From Acholeplasmatales bacterium (lineage in GTDB: Bacteria; Bacillota_I; Bacilli_A; Acholeplasmatales; Anaeroplasmataceae): a stretch of DNA of 7,463 nt. This document shows, in pieces, positions 1 to 5,746 of the stretch. The position numbers and the translations under genes were made by a program. The stretch is from NCBI GenBank assembly GCA_900770055.1, contig CAAGJD010000145.1, positions 1-7,463 of the forward strand. Direction: 5' to 3'. The notes under the pieces were generated by a model. It was given only the letters and a program-made list of their open reading frames with translations, did not search any database and was not told the origin of the DNA. The first letter of the stretch is position 1. Each line of letters begins with the position of its first letter.

Positions 1-783
1 AATACTAAAGAAAAAACTACATTATCAGTTGGTGTTATTGATCAAAAACAATTTATTATTTCGTTTATAAGCTTGATATTAATGGTGCTTATAATGATTT
101 CAAGTTCATTTTGGTCTAAATATATTCCAATACCTTCTATCATTACTGAAATAATAGTAGCTATATTAGCGTTAGTGATATTCTTGTTTATTCTTATTAA
201 AACTAACAAATTAGGTAAAGCTTTAAAGCTAGTTAATTATGAGCTTAATTATGGTTTATTTAAACAGGAAATAAATAAGATTAAATTGAATAATATTCAT
301 CCTGAGACATTAAATTATTTAAATCTAATATTAGCAAACTATTCTTATCCTGTAGATGAAGAAGAATCATTTACATATTTTGAAGGATGCTTTAAACCAA
401 AAAATAAAGCTTATATTAATTTGTATAATATAGTGAAAACTATTTATCACATAAATAAAAATGAATTTGATGAAGCTAAGCTAATGATAGATGAATTAAG
501 ACAAAAGAAATCAAATGCTAAATTAGTCTTAAACCTTGAATTAATATTAAGGATTAATACAACTGATGATATTATTGAAAACATTGAATCATATTTTCCA
601 ATAGATAATAAGCTTAAAATTAATAATATAAATAATTCTCAAACATTAATGGAATATTATCATTCAAGAGGCGATATGGATAATGCTAAAAAATATGCTA
701 ATCTTATATTAAGCTACAATAGTGACTTTACTCATATTAAAAATGAAGCACTAAAAGTAATTAATTTGAATGTGTCAAAATAA
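1..783 (+). CDS. Two-helix membrane protein with TPR-like helical C-terminal domain (5' partial)
   Basis: The frame is open from base 1 to the TAA at 781-783 (260 residues in the window), so the gene starts upstream. The TTG at 73 is an unlikely start: it has no ribosome binding site and would cut into the first membrane helix. Counting from base 1, residues about 18-38 (FIISFISLILMVLIMI...) and 46-66 (SIITEIIVAILALVIFLFIL) are two hydrophobic helices joined by a short loop containing PIP. The remaining 190 or so residues are soluble and mostly helical. Pieces such as NKNEFDEAKLMIDELRQKK and YYHSRGDMDNAKKYANLIL have the look of tetratricopeptide helix pairs. This suggests a membrane-anchored protein with a cytoplasmic protein-binding domain. 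I do not recognise the family, and the TPR reading is by eye. A terminator at 870-897 closes its transcription unit. Confidence 0.75.
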   Translation, partial: NTKEKTTLSVGVIDQKQFIISFISLILMVLIMISSSFWSKYIPIPSIITEIIVAILALVIFLFILIKTNKLGKALKLVNYELNYGLFKQEINKIKLNNIHPETLNYLNLILANYSYPVDEEESFTYFEGCFKPKNKAYINLYNIVKTIYHINKNEFDEAKLMIDELRQKKSNAKLVLNLELILRINTTDDIIENIESYFPIDNKLKINNINNSQTLMEYYHSRGDMDNAKKYANLILSYNSDFTHIKNEALKVINLNVSK

Positions 784-790
784 AATAAAT

Positions 791-835
791 TATAAATTGT
801 ACCAATTAAGTCAAGATAAAATGTACCACATGGTA
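791..835. repeat. Short direct repeats resembling an insertion-sequence end (possible IS21-family remnant)
   Basis: TATAAATTGTACCA (791-804) recurs 24 bases later as GATAAAATGTACCA (815-828), matching at 12 of 14 positions. The second copy is followed by CA and TGGTA, giving the dyad TACCA-CA-TGGTA at 824-835. Spaced, imperfect repeats of about this size are typical of IS21-family ends, and from memory the words AAGTCAAGATAAAATGTACCA resemble such ends. No transposase gene or opposite end is visible, so at most this is a leftover end. It could instead be a regulatory repeat near the end of the upstream transcript. Confidence 0.35.
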
Positions 836-869
836 TGATGAATGTTAATTTAAAAATGATTACTATGTT

Positions 870-897
870 TGCTTAGGCTAAAAACCTAAGCATTTTT
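870..897 (+). terminator. Rho-independent terminator after the upstream membrane-protein gene
   Basis: A perfect 8-bp stem, TGCTTAGG (870-877) with CCTAAGCA (885-892), encloses the loop CTAAAAA and runs directly into TTTTT (893-897). It lies 87 bases past the stop of the first gene and about 30 bases before the helicase promoter, so it separates the two transcription units. The stem is symmetric and the loop A-run gives a short T-run on the other strand, so weak bidirectional action is possible. Confidence 0.85.
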
Positions 898-927
898 ACT
901 TTTATTCTATAAATGAAAGCCAAAATC

Positions 928-951
928 TGGTATACTGTAGATAATAAGGAG
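928..951 (+). promoter_or_regulatory. Extended -10 promoter and RBS for the helicase operon
   Basis: TGG-TATACT (928-936) is an extended -10 element (TGn plus a one-mismatch TATAAT). No good -35 hexamer lies 16-18 bases upstream, as is common for extended -10 promoters. Transcription would start near 943. AAGGAG (946-951) is a strong ribosome binding site 9 bases before the ATG at 961. The leader is therefore very short and leaves no room for a riboswitch or attenuator. Confidence 0.6.
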
Positions 952-960
952 TTTTAGAAA

Positions 961-3741
961 ATGAAGGATTTATTTTTAACTAATTATTCAGATATTAAGT
1001 TTCTTGATAAAATCAAAGAATCTATTAATAAATGTAATGCTTTTTATTTTTCAGTAAGTTTTATTAAAAAAGCAGGATTAATACTTTTAGAGCATGAATT
1101 AGAAGCTGCATTAAAAAGAGGAGTAAAAGGTAAATTAATTACATCAACATATCAAAACTTTACTGATATTGCATCATTAGAAACTTTTTATAATTGGATT
1201 CAAAAATATTCTAATTTCTCATGTCATTTAGACTTTGAATCATTTGGTGACAACGGATTTCATTCAAAAGGATATATATTTGAGTATGCTGATGAGGTTG
1301 AATTTGTAGTAGGTTCTACAAATATAACTAGATTTGCACTCCTTAAAAATATTGAATGGAATGTATCATTATGTTCTAAAAATGAATTTAATTCTTACAA
1401 TGAAAGCATTAAAGAATTCGAGTATTTATGGGATAAAACATTATTATTAGATGAAGAATTAATTAATGCTTATAAAATAAGATTAGAATATGCCATAGAG
1501 AAATGGGATATGGATTATATAGAAGATATTAATAATGTTATTAAGCCTAATTATATGCAAAGAAAAGCATTAAAAGAATTAAGAAGATATCGAGATATGG
1601 GTGTAAATAAAGCTCTTATTGTGAGCGCAACTGGATCTGGTAAAACATATCTTGCAGCCTTTGATGCTAGAAATTCTGATGCAAGAAGAGTATTATTTAT
1701 TTGTCATAGAGATAAGATTTTAAATGATGCTAGAGAAACATTTATGAAGGTATTTGGGTCTGAAAAAACTTATGGATTATTTGTTGGGGATAAAAAAGAA
1801 GTTGATTGTGATTTCGTTTTTGCATCTAATATTATGATGTCTTTGCATCTATCTATGTTCGACCCAAAAGAATTTGATTATATTTGTTTAGATGAAGCTC
1901 ATCATAGTGCTGCATCTAGCTATAAAAAAATAATGGAATACTTTCAACCTGGATTTTTGCTTGGAATAACTGCGACTCCAGAACGTATGGATAATGAAGA
2001 TGTCTTTGCTTTATTTGATAGAAATGTTCCTTTTGAATTGAGATTAAGAGATGCAATTATTAATGATTTGGTAGTGCCTTTTCATTATTATGGAATTAGA
2101 GATAAGCTTGTTGATTATAAATCAAAGGATAATCCTACTATTTCTAGAGAAATAGCAAAATCAATTAATATAGAGTTTATCTCTAGTGAGATAGAACGTC
2201 ATAGACCAAATGGTAAACTGAAGGCAATAGCCTTCTGTACTACAATAGCTCATGCAAGTCTAATGGCAGAAGGTTTTAATGAAATGGGATATAGTGCCAT
2301 ATCACTAACTGGTAAAAATGATTTAGGAGTACGTATAAAAGCATTTAATGATCTTCAAGATGATAATAAAGAATTAGAAATAATATGCGCTGTAGATATA
2401 TTAAATGAAGGAGTAGATATTCCAGAGGTTAATATGATATTATTTTTAAGACCAACAGAATCACAAACTATATTCTTACAACAGCTTGGTAGAGGTTTAC
2501 GTAAATATGAAGGAAAAGAATATGTTACAGTACTAGATTTTATTGGTAATAATTATGATAGATCTATTCAAATAGCAATGGCTTTAGGCACATTAGGTCA
2601 ATCTACTATTATCGAAAAACCTTATTTAATGGATTTAGTTAGAACAGATTTCAATTCATTAAATATACCAGGTGTAATTATTAATATTGATTCATTATCA
2701 AAGGAAGAAATTATTAATTATATTAAAAATGAAAATTTTAATACTAAGGATTTCTTAACTAAAGATTATTATAATTTTAAAAAATATTTACATTTAGAAG
2801 CATATCCAACTCACATGGATTATATTAATAGTGATTGTGCACCTGATTTAATGAGATTAATTAAATCTAAGCTCAATGGCAAAAAGAATAAATGTTATTA
2901 TAATTTCTTGCATCAAATAGGTGAAGATACATTGCCTTTATTTACTAATTTACAAATATCCTTTATAGAAGAACTAGAAGAATTATTACCACTTGTAAGA
3001 GTAGATGAATATCTGATTATTAATGATTTAATAAATAATAATGAATTAGATTTAAATCGATTAGTTGGATTTAATTCTAAGGTAAACATTATTACATTGA
3101 GCAATGCTTTATTTTTATTAAAAAAAGATAAGCTTATAAAAATAGATAATAAACTGAATATTGATAAAATGAATTCTGAATTTAAAAATTATCTATTAGA
3201 TACATTAAATTATGGATTAACTAGATATGAAATTGAATTTGGAGATTTTGAAGATTTATTTAAATTATATGGTAATTATTATAAAGAACAAATAATGAGA
3301 GTATTATGTCAAGAAGGCTTAATGTTTATGAAAGGTACTAAGTTCGATGATGATGGTGGTACTACTTATATATTTGTTGGATTAAAGAAGGATAAATCTA
3401 AACAAGAAAGAACAAATTATAAAGACAAATTCCTATCATCAAAAATATTCCAATGGGAATCAGAAAATAATACAACATGGGATAATCCTGTAGGTGAGAA
3501 ATTAATTAAAACTAAAAAGGTTCATTTATTTGTCAGAAAAATGGATGATGAGGATGGAATAACATTACCATTTACTTATTTTGGTACAGGAAGATTTGAA
3601 AATGGTAGAGAATCATCTGTAGAAGTATTAAATAGAGATGGTTCAAAATCAAGTGTTCCAACATTATTATTTGATATTATTTTAGATACTGAAGTACCAA
3701 AAGAATATTATTTTGATTTTGAAATACCAGAGGGTGATTAA
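961..3741 (+). CDS. PLD-nuclease / superfamily II helicase / DUF3427 protein
   Basis: A 926-aa three-part protein likely to act on nucleic acid in the cytoplasm. Residues about 1-150 form a phospholipase-D-type nuclease domain with one HKD motif: H101-S-K103, then E108 where D is usual, then G118-S-T-N121. Residues about 195-345 are helicase domain 1: Q200, Walker A SATGSGKT (222-229, K228), DEAH box D311-E-A-H314, and motif III-like TATP (337-340). Domain 2 (about 390-530) has NEGVDIP (482-488) and motif VI QQLGRGLR (Q507, R511, R514). The rest, to about 920, fits DUF3427, with the segments YKDKFLSSKIFQWES, VHLFVRK and FTYFGTGRF near the end. COG3886-type nuclease plus COG1061-type helicase fusions are recurrent in restriction- and defence-like loci. 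One HKD motif per chain implies a dimeric nuclease. The ATG at 961 follows AAGGAG, and no frame damage is seen. Domain assignment is firm; a defence role is inference. Confidence 0.93.
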   Translation: MKDLFLTNYSDIKFLDKIKESINKCNAFYFSVSFIKKAGLILLEHELEAALKRGVKGKLITSTYQNFTDIASLETFYNWIQKYSNFSCHLDFESFGDNGFHSKGYIFEYADEVEFVVGSTNITRFALLKNIEWNVSLCSKNEFNSYNESIKEFEYLWDKTLLLDEELINAYKIRLEYAIEKWDMDYIEDINNVIKPNYMQRKALKELRRYRDMGVNKALIVSATGSGKTYLAAFDARNSDARRVLFICHRDKILNDARETFMKVFGSEKTYGLFVGDKKEVDCDFVFASNIMMSLHLSMFDPKEFDYICLDEAHHSAASSYKKIMEYFQPGFLLGITATPERMDNEDVFALFDRNVPFELRLRDAIINDLVVPFHYYGIRDKLVDYKSKDNPTISREIAKSINIEFISSEIERHRPNGKLKAIAFCTTIAHASLMAEGFNEMGYSAISLTGKNDLGVRIKAFNDLQDDNKELEIICAVDILNEGVDIPEVNMILFLRPTESQTIFLQQLGRGLRKYEGKEYVTVLDFIGNNYDRSIQIAMALGTLGQSTIIEKPYLMDLVRTDFNSLNIPGVIINIDSLSKEEIINYIKNENFNTKDFLTKDYYNFKKYLHLEAYPTHMDYINSDCAPDLMRLIKSKLNGKKNKCYYNFLHQIGEDTLPLFTNLQISFIEELEELLPLVRVDEYLIINDLINNNELDLNRLVGFNSKVNIITLSNALFLLKKDKLIKIDNKLNIDKMNSEFKNYLLDTLNYGLTRYEIEFGDFEDLFKLYGNYYKEQIMRVLCQEGLMFMKGTKFDDDGGTTYIFVGLKKDKSKQERTNYKDKFLSSKIFQWESENNTTWDNPVGEKLIKTKKVHLFVRKMDDEDGITLPFTYFGTGRFENGRESSVEVLNRDGSKSSVPTLLFDIILDTEVPKEYYFDFEIPEGD

Positions 3742-3742
3742 A

Positions 3743-4141
3743 TTGAAGCATTATGAAGTTGTATGCGCAATTATATATAATGATGAAAATAAAATATTTT
3801 GTACAAAAAGAGGACCAGGAAGAGCATTAGAAGGCAAATGGGAATTTCCTGGTGGAAAAGTAGAAAAGAATGAAACGCATGAAGAAACTATAGTTAGAGA
3901 AATAAAAGAAGAATTAAATTCTATTGTTGAGCCTATAAAATACATAGGATTATCAAATTATGAATATCATGATTTAGTACCATATGATGATTTTTCTATT
4001 ACTTTATATGCATATAAGTGTAAGCTTATAAGTGGTGATTTAACATTATCAGAGCATACATCATCTAAATGGTCTACAATAGAAGAACTGCAAAGCATGG
4101 ATTTTGCAGAAGCTGATAAGCCTTTGATAGAATTAATTTAA
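3743..4141 (+). CDS. MutT-like Nudix (deoxy)nucleoside triphosphate pyrophosphohydrolase
   Basis: A 132-aa Nudix hydrolase, the usual size for MutT-type enzymes that hydrolyse damaged or unwanted NTPs or dNTPs to the monophosphate and pyrophosphate. The lead-in WEFPGGK (33-39) is typical of the MutT/NudG group. The Nudix box runs from G38 through E44 to R52-E53-I-K-E56-E57-L58, with the metal-binding glutamates E53, E56 and E57 present. N59 and S60 sit where the consensus glycine follows, a mild departure. I chose the TTG at 3743: it starts one base after the helicase TAA, the GAGGGTGAT stretch (3730-3738) inside the helicase end is a good ribosome binding site, and MKHYEVV is a normal Nudix beginning. 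A TTG at 3713 in the same frame lacks such a site. The near-overlap implies coupled translation with the helicase. The exact substrate cannot be read from sequence. Confidence 0.9.
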   Translation: MKHYEVVCAIIYNDENKIFCTKRGPGRALEGKWEFPGGKVEKNETHEETIVREIKEELNSIVEPIKYIGLSNYEYHDLVPYDDFSITLYAYKCKLISGDLTLSEHTSSKWSTIEELQSMDFAEADKPLIELI

Positions 4142-4157
4142 AGAAGGTGATTTTTAA

Positions 4158-4619
4158 GTGAAATTTATTAATCTTGCAAGTTGCAATTCACAATTTCGTG
4201 GATTAGATTGTTAAAAAGCAAAAAAAGTTATTGGGCATGAAAAAATAAATGATAGTGAATATAGATCTAAAGTTAAAGGAAGTAATGGAGAAACATATGA
4301 TGTTTTTATTAATATAACACGACCTAGAAGTTCAAGTTGCAATTGCGCATTTGCAAGTGGTAGAAGAGTTGTATGTAAGCATATGATTGCATCATATTTT
4401 AAAATATTTCCAAATAAAGTTAAGGAATTTAATGATGATGTTGAGAGAATAAATCGTGAATATGAAGAATCTTTAATTGAAGAAAGAGAATTAAAAATTA
4501 AAGAAATAACAAAGTATGTTAATTCTTTATCTGCTAAAGAAGCACGCCATAAATTAATAGAAAAGTTAATTGAGGAATACGATGATGAAATGGATAGAAA
4601 TAATAAATATTGGCAGTAA
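4158..4619 (+). pseudogene. SWIM zinc-finger protein gene interrupted by an in-frame stop
   Basis: From the GTG at 4158 the frame reads MKFINLASCNSQFRGLDC, meets TAA at 4212-4214 (codon 19), then continues as KAKKVIGHEKI without another stop to TAA at 4617-4619. The whole 153-residue span matches the usual small SWIM family: an RGLDYY-type start, the finger C61-N-C63...C73-K-H75 (CxC-x9-CxH) within RPRSSSCNCAFASGRRVVCKH, then a charged, probably coiled tail. Relatives remembered for this family have a tyrosine pair where this gene has TGT TAA, so a base substitution explains the break better than an indel. The ribosome binding site AAGGTGAT (4144-4151) is intact. No ATG, GTG or TTG lies in frame between the stop and ATG 4383, which is inside the motif just after H75, so a restart product (78 aa) would lack the finger. 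SWIM domains bind DNA or protein and often accompany helicases. Confidence 0.82.
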
Positions 4620-4649
4620 TGCTTTAACGAAAGATATTAGGTGATATAA

Positions 4650-5099
4650 ATGGAAGAGAAAAAATATAAAGCAATAGATTGTCCTGTATGCGATGAATTT
4701 TATTTTTCACCCCTAACTGAGGAGGACATTGAAGATGGAGAGAATGGACTTGATAGATTTTGTTATGTTTGTGGTTGGGAATATAATCTTGACCAAATTG
4801 AAAATCCATTTGTAAAGGATTCGAATGGCAATGATATTGCTGAATTGAAAAAAAGATTTCTAAAATTAAGAAAGCACAATAAAAATTATAATTATTTGTC
4901 ATCAATCGCGCCCAAACCAATAAAACATAAATGTCCAGTATGTGGTAAATATACATTTAAAGATGAAAATGACCATGATATTTGCCCAATATGTAATTGG
5001 GAGAATGATTCATATGGAGAAGAATATCCAGATAGTGATGGTGGAGCAAACGCCATATCTTTAAATGAATCAAGACGTATTTGGAATTCGAAAAAATAA
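4650..5099 (+). CDS. Double CPCC-type zinc-ribbon protein
   Basis: A 149-aa soluble, acidic protein built from two zinc-ribbon units. Unit 1 has C11-P-V-C14 and C38-Y-V-C41-G-W43-E44. Unit 2 has C95-P-V-C98 and C112-P-I-C115-N-W117-E118, followed by DGGANAISLNESR (130-142). The second unit matches the cysteine-rich CPCC family (ICPxCxWE, then GGAN-SL--R). The first is a diverged copy whose tail (SNGNDIAELKKR) aligns loosely with the GGAN tail. Each unit probably holds one zinc through four cysteines. The molecular function of the family is not established. The ATG at 4650 follows AGGTGAT (4639-4645). Only 30 bases separate it from the SWIM gene and no terminator intervenes, so it is probably the last gene of the helicase operon. 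Confidence 0.85.
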   Translation: MEEKKYKAIDCPVCDEFYFSPLTEEDIEDGENGLDRFCYVCGWEYNLDQIENPFVKDSNGNDIAELKKRFLKLRKHNKNYNYLSSIAPKPIKHKCPVCGKYTFKDENDHDICPICNWENDSYGEEYPDSDGGANAISLNESRRIWNSKK

Positions 5100-5105
5100 T
5101 AAATT

Positions 5106-5163
5106 AGGGAGTAACTATAAATTGATTAACCAATTTCAGTTGAAAATTTTAAGGTTACTCTCT
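5106..5163. repeat. Nested inverted repeat after the CPCC gene
   Basis: AGGGAGTAAC (5106-5115) pairs with GTTACTCTCT (5154-5163) over 10 bp with one G-U pair, extendable by T5105-A5164. Inside lies a perfect 6-bp hairpin AAATTG (5119-5124) / CAATTT (5131-5136) with loop ATTAAC. It begins seven bases after the CPCC stop, where a terminator is expected, but no T-run follows the outer arm, so it is not a classical terminator. It may protect the 3' end of the operon mRNA or form an operator-like element. Its right arm fills most of the spacer of the promoter at 5140-5168. Confidence 0.5.
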
Positions 5164-5168
5164 ATAAT
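5140..5168 (+). promoter_or_regulatory. Near-consensus sigma-A promoter
   Basis: TTGAAA (5140-5145), a 17-base spacer and TATAAT (5163-5168) match the vegetative consensus closely. Transcription would start near 5175, more than 200 bases before the next gene. It could drive a long leader, a small RNA or a former gene in this spacer. The match is strong, but such hexamers also arise by chance in AT-rich DNA. Confidence 0.5.
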
Positions 5169-5323
5169 GATATAATTGATAGTAAGGTGTATTTAGGAAA
5201 AATTATAATGCCCTAAGTCTGGTAGATTAATTTGATTGATTCATACGTTACCCATATAACCAAATGTCCTCACAATGCTATATCTGGCTACAAGATTATT
5301 ATTGGAAAATTACTTATTTTAGT
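5169..5323 (+). other. Intergenic stretch without an intact gene; possible gene relic
   Basis: No intact gene is visible between the CPCC stop (5099) and the ATG at 5390. One + strand frame, from 5130 to the TGA at 5325-5327, looks protein-like: it reads PISVENFKVTLYNDI, IDSKVYLGKIIMP, then TAA (5214) and TAG (5223), then INLIDSYVTHITKCPHNA and ISGYKIIIGKL. It has no start codon of its own. A TTG at 5122 behind GGGAG gives MIN in another frame, which would need a one-base shift to join it. The stretch is less AT-rich than its surroundings and has words unlike the flanking spacers. It could be a decayed small gene or an untranslated RNA from the promoter at 5140-5168. Small stems occur (TTAGG 5193-5197 with CCTAA 5212-5216; GTTA 5247-5250 with TAAC 5257-5260), none compelling. 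Confidence 0.25.
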
Positions 5324-5351
5324 TTGAAAAATCATATTTTATTTATATAAT
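5324..5351 (+). promoter_or_regulatory. Sigma-A promoter for the 5390-7171 gene pair
   Basis: TTGAAA (5324-5329), a 16-base spacer and a perfect TATAAT (5346-5351) place a transcription start near 5358, about 32 bases before the ATG at 5390. GGAGG (5380-5384) is the ribosome binding site. Position and match make this the main promoter of the downstream pair. Confidence 0.7.
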
Positions 5352-5389
5352 AAGAGTAGAAGAACTATTTTTTTAAATTGGAGGTTAAT

Positions 5390-5728
5390 ATGGTAAATTA
5401 TACTGTAAAAGAAAGCGATTGGAAATTATTTAGGAAATTAGTTCCTAGTTGGCAAGAAAATTATATGAATGAACTTAATAAAAAATATATAGAAATATTA
5501 AATAAGAAGGATGTTAATCCTTCTGATATTTTTTGGGAACTTGAAAAGACAATTAATAAAGACAAGAAGCATCCTGGTGTTATAGTTCAAATACGTAGAA
5601 GTATGATGGAAGAAAATATCTTCATAATGGTTAGAGATGGTGTTATTACTTTAGCTGATTTAAGTGGCTTTAGTAGTGAGTTACAAGAAAGAATTAATTT
5701 TTTACTTGAAATATATAATAGAAATTAG
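5390..5728 (+). CDS. Small conserved protein of unknown function (112 aa)
   Basis: A 112-aa soluble protein, predicted mostly helical, with no membrane segment, signal peptide or cysteines. The N-terminal part, SDWKLFRKLVPSWQENYM followed by LNKKYIEIL, is rich in aromatic and basic residues. It resembles a small Firmicutes family recalled from memory that is sometimes misnamed a multidrug transporter; nothing here supports transport. The middle (FWELEKTINKDKKHPGVIVQ) and the end (GVITLADLSGFSSELQERINFL) are amphipathic. I chose ATG 5390 over TTG 5378 because GGAGG (5380-5384) sits just upstream of 5390 and would lie inside the longer form. It is the first gene of a pair, 18 bases before the 474-aa gene, under the promoter at 5324-5351. 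Function unknown. Confidence 0.85.
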   Translation: MVNYTVKESDWKLFRKLVPSWQENYMNELNKKYIEILNKKDVNPSDIFWELEKTINKDKKHPGVIVQIRRSMMEENIFIMVRDGVITLADLSGFSSELQERINFLLEIYNRN

Positions 5729-5746
5729 AAAACTGAGGTACATAAA

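Noticed and set aside
73..783. TTG at 73 as the start of the first gene
   Set aside because: The frame is open to base 1, there is no binding site before 73, and this start would remove part of the first membrane helix.
2913..3104. Reverse-strand open frame inside the helicase gene
   Set aside because: It is wholly within a long, well-supported gene, has low-complexity Ser/Leu/Ile content and matches no family I know.
3713..3742. Upstream TTG start for the Nudix gene
   Set aside because: It lies inside the helicase end without a binding site; the TTG at 3743 has GAGGGTGAT and gives a normal Nudix N-terminus.
3751..3945. Reverse-strand open frame opposite the Nudix gene
   Set aside because: It is antisense to the Nudix box and shows no domain or start signals.
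4383..4619. A free-standing 78-aa gene starting at ATG 4383
   Set aside because: That ATG is inside the SWIM motif just after H75, has no binding site, and the upstream codons of the same frame clearly belong to the same protein.
4624..4956. Reverse-strand 110-aa open frame opposite the CPCC gene
   Set aside because: It is antisense to conserved zinc-ribbon motifs and has no family match.
5378..5389. TTG 5378 start of the 112-aa protein
   Set aside because: It would place the GGAGG binding site inside the coding region; ATG 5390 has that site at the proper distance.
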